Source: Shouchella patagoniensis | Lineage (GTDB): Bacteria > Bacillota > Bacilli > Bacillales > Bacillaceae_D | Assembly: GCF_002019705.1 (NCBI RefSeq) | Contig: NZ_KV917377.1 | Coordinates: 4,093,938 to 4,157,937, forward strand | Direction: 5' to 3' | Length of the DNA: 64,000 bases | In this document: piece by piece, positions 41,404 through 51,181 of the stretch | Layout: each line of letters opens with the position of its first letter | Numbering within the stretch: the stretch's first letter is position 1 | Notes under the pieces: model-generated | Databases searched by the model: none | What the model was told of the DNA's origin: nothing | The model's input: the letters and a program-made list of their open reading frames with translations, nothing else | Made by a program: the position numbers and the translations under genes

Positions 41404-41567
41404 TAGGAATCGAATGGTTCTGCTTGTTGTACTGTCAATTAATGATAGAAAATAGAGGGAATGACGCTTTGTGGCGCCCTCTGGCATCGTTCTTCTATGT
41501 CAGGGGGCGGCTTGCGTTTACACATGAAATCGAGAAGGTCTTTTTTCTGTAGTAGCCACACGATTAG

Positions 41568-41732
41568 ATTGAAGCAACTGTGGAAAGCGAGTGGATGATC
41601 AAATCAAACAATGAACCAGCTGAATACGATTTTGAAGTATGGAGTTCACGCTGGGATAACTTAAGTTTATCCTTTGAAGGGAAAACGCGATTTATCTACT
41701 ATTCTTACAAAAATGTAACGTTTACTTGTTAG
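41568..41732 (+). other. Uncertain C-terminal coding remnant in a gene-free stretch
   Basis: Between the kinase relic and the DUF418 gene (41404-41802) there is no complete gene. A 54-codon stretch reads I-E-A-T-V-E-S-E-W-M-I-K-S-N, with F-E-V-W-S-S-R-W-D-N-L-S-L and ends T-F-T-C before TAG 41730. Its composition looks protein-like but it has no start or ribosome binding site. I recognise no family. Confidence 0.3.
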
Positions 41733-41802
41733 AATGACATGTAAATCGATGCCATCTCCACTGTGTTGTTGCTAGGATAAAGCAAGACACAGGGGGGGTT
41801 AT

Positions 41803-42903
41803 ATGGATAAGCGATTGGAAGTGATTGATGCATTACGAGGGTTTGCTCTCTTAGGCATTATTATTGTCAATGTTCGTTTTTTCAATGAGGCGTTTGCGGT
41901 AATCAGTTTGGGTGGATTACCGGCTGAAGGTCGCGTAAATACGACAATTGAGGTTCTTATTTCAATTTTTTTTGAAGGGAAATTTATTCTGCTCTTTTCC
42001 TTCTTATTTGGTCTAGGAACTTGGTTTATTTATATCGGGGCAAGTAGAGAAGGAGCATCGTTTGCAAGCCGATACTTCAAACGAATTGCGTTCTTATGGA
42101 TAATAGGAATCTTCCACGGCACCTTTATTTGGTATGGGGATATTCTGTCGATTTATGCGATGGTTGGTTTGATTCTGCTCTGCTTAGTGAAACGGTCTTC
42201 AAGTGTGATATTCACTTTCGCGATTATAAGCACACTTCTTATTCCAGTAATCCTTTTGGTGTTTGATGGTAGCGGCTATTCAAATGAACTGACTATTGAA
42301 ACGGATACATTGATAAGCTACCAAGAAGATAGTGCAGCCGCTTATCGTGATGGCACATTTTCAGAACAACAATTGCAACGGCTAAATGATTACATAGGTA
42401 GCTTGTTGACGATGGTTTTATTTGTCCCGCAAATACTAGGAATGTTTTTACTTGGTTTATATGTTGGAAAAAGGCAGCAAGGAATCTTTACAAACAAAAA
42501 AACGATGAAAAAGCTAGCTGTCTTTGGAATGGGGCTAGGTCTTCCAATTCAAGTGATTAATGTAATTTATGATCATCAATTGCTTCAGAGTGTCGCTCAC
42601 TTTATTGCTGCGCCAATTCTCATGTTTGGATATGTTGGATGTTTCTGTTTGTTGTATCGGGTTTTTCCAATACGTGGTTTGGTTGCAGTAGGCAGAATGG
42701 GTTTTACAAATTACTTGATGCAATCGCTCCTTCTTGCTACTCTTTTTTATGGCTTTTCATTATTCGGAGAGATGGTTACTTGGCAAACGTTTGTTATTAG
42801 TTTGACTGTTTTCATCGTCCAATTCCTGTACAGTTCCGTCTATATGTCGCGTTTCCGAACAGGACCGCTGGAGTCAGTTTGGAGAAGCGTGTACAAGCGC
42901 TAA
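41803..42903 (+). CDS. DUF418 membrane protein
   Basis: A 366-residue multi-pass membrane protein of the DUF418 family (with the related DUF1624-like start). It has R-L-E-V-I-D-A-L-R-G-F-A-L-L-G-I at the N-terminus, F-F-E-G-K-F-I-L-L-F-S-F-L-F-G-L-G near residue 53, and the C-terminal signature G-R-M-G-F-T-N-Y-L-M-Q-S near residue 300. Eight or more helices are predicted. The role of the family is unknown. AGGGGGGG precedes ATG 41803. It is a single gene following a run of dead genes. Confidence 0.88.
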   Translation: MDKRLEVIDALRGFALLGIIIVNVRFFNEAFAVISLGGLPAEGRVNTTIEVLISIFFEGKFILLFSFLFGLGTWFIYIGASREGASFASRYFKRIAFLWIIGIFHGTFIWYGDILSIYAMVGLILLCLVKRSSSVIFTFAIISTLLIPVILLVFDGSGYSNELTIETDTLISYQEDSAAAYRDGTFSEQQLQRLNDYIGSLLTMVLFVPQILGMFLLGLYVGKRQQGIFTNKKTMKKLAVFGMGLGLPIQVINVIYDHQLLQSVAHFIAAPILMFGYVGCFCLLYRVFPIRGLVAVGRMGFTNYLMQSLLLATLFYGFSLFGEMVTWQTFVISLTVFIVQFLYSSVYMSRFRTGPLESVWRSVYKR

Positions 42904-43037
42904 TCACGCTTTAAAAGATGATTTTAATAGATATTCTTAACTCATGTTAGTAATCATAAATCTTGATCAAGGTGTTTGCTTCTTAAATTGGTGGGATATT
43001 AAGATAAGGAAAATAGGAATGAAGGAGTTCAAACGAA

Positions 43038-44012
43038 ATGAAAGCAATAACAGTCAAACAGCCTGGTGATGCGAAACAACTTCAAATAAGCGATCAAGAC
43101 AAACCAAAAACAAAAGATAGCGAGCTGCTTGTTCGCGTCAAAGCGGCCGCTGTGAATCGGACGGATTTGTTGATGCGCGAAGGTAAAGCTGGGTATGAGA
43201 CGAACCCGATTTTAGGAGTGGAAGTCGCAGGCGTTGTGGAGCAGTCGCCAGACGAAAGAAACTTTGTGATAGGTGATCGTGTTATGGGTTTGGTAAACGG
43301 TGGTGGGTACGCCGAATATGCGGTCATGCCAGCGGAACGAGCGATGAAAGTGCCCGTAGCGTTATCATTTGCTGAAGGAGCTGCTATTCCAGAAGTCTTT
43401 TTAACTGCGTATCAAACGTTGTTCTGGCATGGGAAGTTGCAAGAGCAAGAAACGGTCCTAATTCATGCAGGGGCAAGTGGAGTCGGAACAGCAGCGATTC
43501 AGCTGGCGAAACAATTAAAAAACGCAACCGTGATTGTAACGGCGGGATCACAAGATAAGCTTGATTTCTGTCAGTCGCTTGGAGCTGATGTGCTGATTAA
43601 CTATAAAGAGGAAGACTTTAGTGAAAAAGTAAAGGAAGCAACAAATGGCAAGGGAGTCGATGTGATTCTTGATTTTATCGGCGCAGATTATTGGGAGAAA
43701 AACCTTGCGAGCATTGCAACGGAAGGGCGATGGGTGTTGATTGGTATTCTAGGCGGCGCAGAAGTGGAAACATTGAACTTGTTTGCGTTAATGTCAAAGT
43801 GTGTCCAATTAACGGGAACGCTGCTCACCCCTCGAAGCGATACGTATAAAGCAGAGCTAACAAACGAATTTGCTCATGTGGCGCTTCCTCTTTTTGAAAA
43901 GAAAACACTCCAACCGGTTGTGGATAAAATTTTCCCTATTGAAGAAAGTACAATAGCCCATGAGCACATGGAAGCGAATAAAAACATTGGCAAAATTGTT
44001 TTGAGTGTTTAA
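43038..44012 (+). CDS. Quinone oxidoreductase-like MDR protein
   Basis: A 324-residue zinc-free medium-chain dehydrogenase/reductase like NADPH:quinone reductase. It opens M-K-A-I-T-V-K-Q-P-G-D, has V-N-R-T-D-L-L-M-R-E-G, G-V-E-V-A-G-V-V and the NADPH fold A-G-A-S-G-V-G-T-A-A-I-Q-L-A near residue 145, then G-V-D-V-I-L-D-F-I-G. The zinc ligands of true alcohol dehydrogenases are missing, as expected. AAGGAG lies upstream of the ATG. A damaged small membrane gene follows within 20 nt. Confidence 0.87.
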   Translation: MKAITVKQPGDAKQLQISDQDKPKTKDSELLVRVKAAAVNRTDLLMREGKAGYETNPILGVEVAGVVEQSPDERNFVIGDRVMGLVNGGGYAEYAVMPAERAMKVPVALSFAEGAAIPEVFLTAYQTLFWHGKLQEQETVLIHAGASGVGTAAIQLAKQLKNATVIVTAGSQDKLDFCQSLGADVLINYKEEDFSEKVKEATNGKGVDVILDFIGADYWEKNLASIATEGRWVLIGILGGAEVETLNLFALMSKCVQLTGTLLTPRSDTYKAELTNEFAHVALPLFEKKTLQPVVDKIFPIEESTIAHEHMEANKNIGKIVLSV

Positions 44013-44032
44013 AAAAAGGAGATCGTATTTCG

Positions 44033-44349
44033 ATGGGTTCACGGGGTCTGTGGTCCTCTTAATAATGTCAGGTTTAACGTATAATTACTTTGTCTCGGCA
44101 AATCCGCTTCTGTTTAACTACCCGGGTTTACTTTGGGGATTAATCGGATTCGGGATTTTAATAGAGCTCATTAGCTTAGTGAAGAAGTCAGTACCTGGTC
44201 AATTTGTGGCGGCCTCACTACATTTGTTTTTAGTTGTTCCAACGATCTTTTCGATAGGTAGTATTCTTTTGATTATAGCAATGATCGAAATCGCAGGTGC
44301 TTTATACTTCATCTTGAAGTCAAACCAACTGAAACAAAATCAGGTTTAG
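44033..44349 (+). pseudogene. Small membrane protein with a frameshift at its start
   Basis: AAAAGGAGATC sits in good position before ATG 44033, but that ATG opens only nine codons. The real hydrophobic protein (G-F-T-G-S-V-V-L-L-I-M-S-G-L-T-Y-N-Y onwards, about 105 residues, three or four helices) lies in the next frame; one extra G after ATGGG would join the two. In the present sequence the membrane protein's frame has no ATG with a ribosome binding site; ATG 44065 or GTG 44050 would give a shortened protein. This may be a point deletion or an assembly slip. No family is recognised. Confidence 0.45.
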
Positions 44350-44463
44350 AAGAGCGGCAAGTGAAATAAATGATTTGCGTTTGTACGTTGGTCGTTCGAA
44401 TCGAGCGTGCAATGGAGATAATTGGTCTTTTTATTCCCGCGGTTTGCAACGTACACGGATTCG

Positions 44464-44826
44464 TCAGTACCGTCCTAGGTTTCTCTTTTTAAGCTTGCGT
44501 AATAAATACGGGTGAAAGAAGAATTCACCACTTGTAATGAGCAAAGCGGCAAGAAAAGACGGCAACCACGGCGTTGACTCAATAGGAAAGAGTACTCTTG
44601 CAAGAATTGCTAGTCCTAAGAAGGCGAGTGGGAAATCCGTAATCGTCGCAAGTGTCGTTCCAATCCTTGGCATAATATACAAATCACCAAGATAAGCAAT
44701 AAAGGTAAAGATGAGACTTAGGAATAAGGTTGTACCTAGTGAAAAACCAAAAAACAAAGTGAAGATAATTGTAAGAATGAATGTAGTCATAATAAGTTTG
44801 ATGATTAATCCTTTTAGTACAGTCAC
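44464..44826 (-). CDS. DUF2512 (YndM-like) membrane protein
   Basis: A 120-residue membrane protein of the DUF2512/YndM family. It has four hydrophobic helices, with F-I-A-Y-L-G-D-L-Y-I-M-P-R-I-G-T near residue 43, the signature of the family, and F-F-F-H-P-Y-L-L-R at the C-terminus. The function is unknown; members appear in spore-forming Bacillaceae. The ATG is preceded by GAGGAGGGAT. It appears monocistronic. Confidence 0.8.
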   Translation of the reverse strand: MTVLKGLIIKLIMTTFILTIIFTLFFGFSLGTTLFLSLIFTFIAYLGDLYIMPRIGTTLATITDFPLAFLGLAILARVLFPIESTPWLPSFLAALLITSGEFFFHPYLLRKLKKRNLGRY

Positions 44827-44944
44827 TGCTATCCCTCCTCATAAATCATTTTTTGTTAGTATGCTCTTTCCACCCTCAAACGATGCATGGTTCCTCCTTG
44901 CAAAAATCTGACTATATACTAATTTTCCTTTTCTTATGTGTTTT

Positions 44945-45565
44945 TTAAAACACGTTAGCGGCAATCCAAATGAGCGCGATAAATCCTAGACTTAAATAGA
45001 GACTAGGGCGTCAGTTGATTCCAGACCAATAACTGCAAGGGCTGCAAACATAAGCAAAATCGAAAGAACAAACGTAATCATGCTGAAAAAATGTGGATTA
45101 AGCAACTTTATATTTGAGAAAACGATGACGGTCCAATTGAACAGGATCAAAATGCCAGCCGCTGTTGTAATATACTCGAATAATTTCCCAGGCAATAGTA
45201 GTGCTGCAACAACGGCTGCAATGAGGCCACATATTGCAAAGCTTAATGAAGCAAGTGGCAAGTCTTTTTACTTCAATCGTTTTGCGAACACTTTAGGGGC
45301 GTTGTTGTCTTTGGCTAAGCTTGCAAGCAAAGTGTTTACGCCAAATAAAGAAGCAGTCATTGCAGAAAAACCAGCAACAATAATAGCTGCATTTAACACA
45401 TGAGGAAAAAAAGATAAGCCAATCAGCAAGTGCGGTCACAAAGGGGCTCTCTTTATCGGTAAACGATTTTATAAGGAACCATACTGACGGCAAGTTCGAG
45501 AGAGGTGATGTAAGCGTCATTGCCTTGTTTTGTTTTTTTAACTTCGTACGTGATTTTGCTATCAA
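44945..45565 (-). pseudogene. APC-family amino-acid permease relic
   Basis: Fragments of an amino-acid permease in order on the minus strand: a TTG start at 45565 with AAAAGGAG upstream; S-F-T-D-K-E-S-P-F-V-T-A-L-A-D, then a frame change into F-F-P-H-V-L-N-A-A-I-I-V-A-G-F-S and N-T-L-L-A-S-L-A-K-D-N-N-A-P-K-V-F. TAA follows R-L-K, continuing in frame as K-D-L-P-L-A-S-L-S-F-A-I-C-G, then a further shift before L-G-F-I-A-L-I-W-I-A-A-N-V-F at the end. A normal APC protein has 12 helices; most of the front half is deleted. Dead gene. Confidence 0.75.
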
Positions 45566-45667
45566 CTAAATCTCCTTTTCTTATAACTTTTTCAAATTGA
45601 ATGCAACGTTTTTGTCGTACAACCCCTTCTGTCTGAATAAAGTAGAAAAAAAGTAAGGGGGCTTGCA

Positions 45668-46297
45668 ATGATTGTTTTAAGCTATGTGCTTCTCGGAATT
45701 TCTCTTGCGGCGCCTATGGGGCCTGTCAATGCGGCACAAGTAAATAAGGGACTTCGTTTAGGGTTCTATCATTCATGGCTTGTTGGTTTAGGAGCGATGG
45801 TAGCGGATGCCTTTTATATGGGCGCTGTTTATATTGGTTTGTCCAAATTTCTCATGTATGAAGGTGTAAATGTATTTCTATGGTTATTTGGTTGTTTTGT
45901 CCTTATTTACACCGGGGTGGAAACGATCGTAAAGACAACGGCTAACGCAAATATGAGCGCAGAAGTCCGGAAGAAAGAAACACTATGGCAATCGTTTCAA
46001 TTTGGTTTTTTCTTATCCATTTCCAATCCATTAACCATTCTTTTTTGGTTAGGGATTTATGGTTCAGTTTTAGCCAAAACAATCACAATGTATGAGCCTA
46101 CACAAATATGGCTTTATAGCTGTGCGATATTTCTTGGCATTGCTTTGTGGGATTTCCTTATGGCTGTTATCTCAAGCACCGCAAAACATTTTATGAGTGA
46201 TCGCTTGAAACTTGGTATCTCCTACGTGTCGGGATGTTGTCTCATTGGTTTTGGCGCATACTTTGGTTTACATGCGGTTGAAGTACTCTTTTATTAA
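45668..46297 (+). CDS. LysE-family translocator
   Basis: A 209-residue six-helix exporter of the LysE group, typical of Bacillus YisU-like proteins. It has L-A-A-P-M-G-P-V-N-A-A-Q near residue 13, the family's PxGP motif, then L-G-A-M-V-A-D-A-F-Y-M-G-A-V-Y-I-G and S-I-S-N-P-L-T-I-L-F-W-L-G near residue 118. It exports amino acids or a similar metabolite. AAGGGGGC precedes ATG 45668. It ends three bases before the end of the convergent Ger(x)C gene, so the two transcripts would overlap. Confidence 0.87.
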   Translation: MIVLSYVLLGISLAAPMGPVNAAQVNKGLRLGFYHSWLVGLGAMVADAFYMGAVYIGLSKFLMYEGVNVFLWLFGCFVLIYTGVETIVKTTANANMSAEVRKKETLWQSFQFGFFLSISNPLTILFWLGIYGSVLAKTITMYEPTQIWLYSCAIFLGIALWDFLMAVISSTAKHFMSDRLKLGISYVSGCCLIGFGAYFGLHAVEVLFY

Positions 46298-46299
46298 CG

Positions 46300-47424
46300 T
46301 TAATTGACGATGCCATGGTAAACAATCTCAGTGTCTACTGTTGCCGTAATAGGCATGTTCGGGTAAGACTGTTTCCAGTCCATTTCTTGCCAATCATTGT
46401 AATAAAATGCACGCAAGTGTTTGCCAATCCCAAAATAATCACAATTAACATCTTGTAACGTTTGTATGATCTCCTAACATTCACTTGTGAGACGAGCTTC
46501 AATGTGCTTATTTAAATCAAGGACATGTTCTTCAATATATAAACTATCTTTTGGGTATTCCACGACATTTAATGTGATGGAAATATGGAAATTGGTGCTA
46601 AATTCGTGATCGCCTGTCTTTGTAATATTTATCTCATGATCTCTGCTAACTATATCAACGGTCGCAAAATTATTGGCGTGAATCTTCTCATCATTGCTTA
46701 CACGAACATTTAGGCGGGGATGTTTGTTATATTTGTCATCCAGTAAAAGCAGCCGTAATGTTTGATCTGCATCAATTTCACCTGTCATATGTTTATCATT
46801 AAATAATGCCAAACCAGATAAGACCACATTTTCACGATCAATCACATTTAGCAGTGGTAAAGCAAAATCGGCGCCATTATCAAACATATGGGATAGTATG
46901 TCTTCTAGAGATGTTTCTGGAATAACGCCGGTTTCTTCAAGACCAAGTAGCAAATCGCCTAAATAATCACTGATAAGAGGCGTTTCAGCCGTTTTGACAT
47001 GCAGGGCATTTTTTGCTGGTCCATCCACAATGCCAATTCGTGCATTGGTTGTTGAAATCGGTGAGCGGTAATGGACGTCTAGCATGGAATAAATGTTTTG
47101 TTCAGCAAGTGTTCGACTTAAAAGCGTCACTCGGTTTTTGGACGCAAATAAATCTCCGGAAACCTTTCGATCCAAATGTATTCGACTGTCTCGAGGCGTG
47201 TTTCCAATGGCAGAGATAACAACGGGCGTTTGCGATGTTCCAATAGAAGCGCCGCTTTCATTTTGTGAACCACCGATGGTGACAATGGTTGTTTCAATCA
47301 GCCCGTCATCTGTTTGGTCAAGAGCTTGACTGTAAATTAAGTTAATGTCTTTAACGAGTCGTTGGTCCCAGCATCCAGTCAAAATAAAAATGGAAATAAT
47401 TAGTAATGTGTATAAGCGTAACAG
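46300..47424 (-). pseudogene. Ger(x)C spore-germination lipoprotein with in-frame TAG
   Basis: One frame carries a complete Ger(x)C protein (GerBC/GerKC-like), the lipoprotein subunit of a nutrient germinant receptor in the spore inner membrane: signal helix with lipobox L-T-G-C-W-D-Q, the GerC domain, then L-N-K-H-I-E-A-R-L-T-S-E-C, TAG at 46474-46476, and in frame I-I-Q-T-L-Q-D-V-N-C-D-Y-F-G-I-G-K, which is the family's standard C-terminus. The N-terminus also lacks a good start: an in-frame stop lies right before the signal helix. No GerA- or GerB-type partners remain. The gene is probably dead. Confidence 0.7.
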
Positions 47425-47441
47425 CTACTTTTTATACAAAC

Positions 47442-48205
47442 AATGTCGTAGCGTCGAAGCGGGCGCTTGCGATTTTTGGTGTGGGCAAAAGATTGTCACT
47501 AGAATTAAATGAAGACTTGTACAGACAACAAATTGAAACGGAATCGAATGGTGCGGTTTGGTTAAGTGAAGTATTATCAACGCATCCAACTCTGCCAAAA
47601 CGGATTCAGTCAATCGTTGTGTTTTCGAATGATAGAGAAGGTCAAATGTATGTCCAACGTGGAGGAGCTATTGCACTTGATGTAAGTTTAATTGGCTATT
47701 TGTGGGATCAATTTACGGCGCAGTTGTGTTTGCTTTAGTCGCAGGAAGTGTTGTGATTGGCTCGATGATTGAAACGGTTGATACACTAATGGAAGATGTG
47801 TTTTTTGGCTATGAACAAGGGTGGGAAGACGATGGTTCAGACTTGTTTCATGCTGTCATTAATGACGATACCGAAGAAGTTAGACAACTTTTAGCAACAA
47901 ATGAATTTGATATCAATGAAACGGATTATGTGGGTGATTCATTGCTCTATTACGCAGTATCGAATCTAAATTATGAATTAGTAGAATTGCTTCTAAAAGA
48001 AGGAGCAGACCCAAACGAGTATTATTACGATGAGAGTCCACTTGTTCGATCGCTTTACAATGACGGTTACAAAACGGCGCTCCTTTTACTGGAATACGAT
48101 GCAGATCCAGCATACACAGATAGCTTTGGCGATAGTGCGTATGAAATGATGAGTGTAGATAACGAAGAAGAATTAATTGCTGAACTAGAGTGGCATTTAC
48201 AGTAA
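47442..48205 (+). pseudogene. Truncated M48-type peptidase fused to ankyrin repeats, frameshifted
   Basis: The first part (R-A-L-A-I-F-G-V-G-K-R-L-S-L-E-L-N, then N-G-A-V-W-L-S-E-V-L-S-T-H-P-T-L-P-K-R-I) matches the end of an M48/HtpX-like peptidase domain; its HExxH half is gone. Near 47700 the frame changes by one base, into G-S-I-Y-G-A-V-V-F-A-L-V-A-G-S-V-V-I-G, a membrane helix, and then about 125 residues with ankyrin repeats (D-S-L-L-Y-Y-A-V-S-N-L-N-Y-E-L-V-E-L-L-L). The second part alone could start at GTG 47702 but has no clear ribosome binding site. The break at about 47430 also marks the damaged start of the divergent germination gene. Confidence 0.6.
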
Positions 48206-48212
48206 GTCATAG

Positions 48213-48253
48213 AAAAAGGGTTGTACGGGATAGCTATCGGACAACCCTTTTTT
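48213..48253 (+). terminator. Terminator after the ankyrin-repeat gene
   Basis: AAAAAGGGTTGT and ACAACCCTTTTTT, 16-nt loop, T-rich tail. Confidence 0.75.
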
Positions 48254-48290
48254 CTTTTGTAAATAATAGATGGAAATAACTACATAAGAA

Positions 48291-48335
48291 AAGAGAGGGT
48301 TGTTCGTTAAGTGAAGCAACGAACAACCCTCTCTT
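48291..48335 (-). terminator. Perfect 18-bp terminator of the exosporium gene
   Basis: AAGAGAGGGTTGTTCGTT (48291-48308) and its exact complement (48318-48335) with a 9-nt loop, just after the collagen-like gene on the minus strand. Confidence 0.8.
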
Positions 48336-48361
48336 AAATTCTTCTAAATAGAAAAGTAAGT

Positions 48362-49345
<984 letters not shown>

Positions 49346-49493
49346 TCCACCTCCTTTGTGTAGTGGCCACTATTTACTCAATATATGTGGGGGCTGTTTA
49401 GATTGAGATAAATATGTGGATCTTTCATCATATGCACAAAGGAAAAACGGTGATTGGATGTTTGGTGTGCAGTTGCTTGAGTACAAGTAAAAT

Positions 49494-49520
49494 AGACAGA
49501 TCACGCATTGTGATCTGTCT
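49494..49520. terminator. 11-bp hairpin
   Basis: AGACAGATCAC (49494-49504) pairs with GTGATCTGTCT (49510-49520), lying between the DUF3291 gene and the exosporium gene. On the minus strand it is followed by ATTTT, so it may end the DUF3291 transcript. Confidence 0.5.
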
Positions 49521-49577
49521 AATGGTTTAACTCTTTCCGCAATGCGTACATACGTAAAAATGATCCAATTGAACTTC

Positions 49578-49943
49578 TCATGAACAATCGATGACACGAG
49601 GATATGCAGAAGGCTCAGCGTAGTTCTCGTGTAAGCGTTGTTTGCACTCATGCCAGGAAATGCGGTTATCCGATTCTAAACGAATATACTGCAGCTCATC
49701 TGCTAAACTCTGTGACCTTTTCATTGCTTCTAAATGAGCATCGTGATTGCGGAATTGTTTCATTGCATCAAGGTTTTCCCAACCAGTCATTGTCCAGAAA
49801 GTGAGCAGGCCTTCTTTGCGATAAGAACTGAAACGGACTCTTTTGGTTTTCTTTATTTGCCAGATTGATTTTAATGTGTGTATTGTAAAGGAAGGCAAGG
49901 ACGCAATTCCTTTTAAATGCAAGCGTGTGACGACGATAACCAT
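49578..49943 (-). CDS. DUF3291 / spheroidene-monooxygenase-like protein
   Basis: A 121-residue protein of the ABM-like group that includes DUF3291 and spheroidene monooxygenase relatives. The tell-tale part is L-L-T-F-W-T-M-T-G-W-E-N-L-D-A-M-K-Q-F-R-N, followed by the D-A-H-L-E-A-M segment. Small haem-binding or monooxygenase roles are known in related families, but not for this one. The ATG at 49943 has AGGAGG upstream. Transcribed toward the exosporium gene, with a hairpin between them. Confidence 0.7.
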   Translation of the reverse strand: MVIVVTRLHLKGIASLPSFTIHTLKSIWQIKKTKRVRFSSYRKEGLLTFWTMTGWENLDAMKQFRNHDAHLEAMKRSQSLADELQYIRLESDNRISWHECKQRLHENYAEPSAYPRVIDCS

Positions 49944-50199
49944 TTATGTTCCTCCTATTCTTGTAATCAAGTAAAATAAGCTAATGATAGCATGAATAAA
50001 GGGGGCCAGCCTATAGAGGCATTTCATCCATAAACGTGCTCTCTCTTTTTTATTCGTCTTTTACGTGATAAATCCTTTAATTGGAAAAGAGGACTTTCTC
50101 ACAAATCGATCAGTTATTGATAGAGTTGATAACCTTGTATTCAGTCCTGATATAATGAAAAGAAGGAAAAAAGTTCATATATGAAAGGGGAGAAGCACG

Positions 50200-50475
50200 A
50201 TCGCATATTTTGCCGTTTTTTTACCAATGAAAGACGAAGAAAAGAGCAAGGCATATAGAGAACAACATTTGCAGTTTTTAGCAGCATTACGGAAATCAGG
50301 CGATATTGCCATGAACGGTCGCTTTCTCGATGGTACAGGCGGGTTAGTCATTTATAAAGCAGATTTGTATGAGGATGTATTGGAGTTGGTGAAAAAAGAT
50401 CCATACGTGCAAACAGGTGCGAGAAATTATGAGATCCACGAATGGGAGCTTGTTGTAGGGGAAGGGATCAAGTGA
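50200..50475 (+). CDS. YciI-family protein, apparently starting at ATC
   Basis: A YciI-like protein of about 91 residues, a small ferredoxin-fold family with unknown enzymatic role. The usual beginning, a hydrophobic strand followed by P-M-x-D-E-E-K-S, is present: (I)-A-Y-F-A-V-F-L-P-M-K-D-E-E-K-S. The strand starts with ATC 50200, spaced correctly from AAAGGGGAG, and no ATG, GTG or TTG lies between that site and the in-frame stop at 50182. The first ordinary start, ATG 50227, would lose the first strand and has no ribosome binding site. The rest is intact, ending E-W-E-L-V-V-G-E-G-I-K. Confidence 0.65.
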   Translation: MAYFAVFLPMKDEEKSKAYREQHLQFLAALRKSGDIAMNGRFLDGTGGLVIYKADLYEDVLELVKKDPYVQTGARNYEIHEWELVVGEGIK

Positions 50476-50490
50476 GACCATAATAGACAA

Positions 50491-50522
50491 ACGACCTTCG
50501 AGCAATTGATCTCGGAGGTCGT
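50491..50522 (+). terminator. Hairpin after the YciI gene
   Basis: ACGACCTTCGAG and CTCGGAGGTCGT pair around CAATTGAT with one mismatch. Confidence 0.55.
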
Positions 50523-50591
50523 GTAGTGGTAATGATGGTGTTGCTATTCAAGTGGAATACCTGTATTTGTACGCTCAAAGGCTAGCTGTGC

Positions 50592-50906
50592 TTATTCGAG
50601 CGCTTTTCCTTGTTTATAATACAAGGAAGGCGAAAGGATGACAAAAAAGATATGTATATTGGCGTAACCCCATTCTTCAAGCAAGTGGTTAAGGTCACGG
50701 GCAATCGCATCGTGAGTGGATTGATCTCTTTGGAACATCAGGATTTCGACAGTTAAAGGGCAATTGGCGATTCCTTCGCTCAGAATCCGTTCGATTTTTA
50801 CTTTCTTTTTTGGAATGTTGACGACTGATGAGAATGTGTCAATCAGTGCTGGTGTTAATTGATGCAGTTCTTGTTTTGGAAAACCAGTAAAGCGTAAATA
50901 CGGCAC
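50592..50906 (-). CDS. DUF1904 family protein
   Basis: A 104-residue protein matching the DUF1904 family, with M-P-Y-L-R-F-T-G-F at the start, then I-P-K-K-K-V-K-I-E-R-I near residue 31, and the R-D-L-N-H-L-L-E-E segment in the last third. The fold resembles 4-oxalocrotonate tautomerase relatives (Pro at position 2), but catalysis has not been shown for the family. The ATG has only GGGATAACG upstream, a modest site. Confidence 0.75.
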   Translation of the reverse strand: MPYLRFTGFPKQELHQLTPALIDTFSSVVNIPKKKVKIERILSEGIANCPLTVEILMFQRDQSTHDAIARDLNHLLEEWGYANIHIFFVILSPSLYYKQGKALE

Positions 50907-51181
50907 GTTATCCCTTCGTTCTGTTGAATTCGTTTACACCTTCATTTTAATAGGGGGACAAAAGAATTGCAATTGAAGAGCAATAAAGGGATGAAATAAA
51001 CAGAGAAACCGATCTTTTATCTATAAATATAGGTAAAGTCGAAAAATAAGTAATCCATTTTTTGATAGAAAGAGTATACTAAATGAAACACTTCTAAGAG
51101 ATAACGAAACGACTCAAAGAAATGGATTTTTTCCATTTGCTACATATTGCAGCAAACATTAATGGTGAAGGGAATTGGCAC

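Noticed and set aside
45453-45668. 71-codon minus-strand frame next to the LysE-type gene, with plausible protein composition
   Set aside because: It overlaps the permease relic and has no ribosome binding site of its own; the permease start lies in another frame here. No family is recognised.
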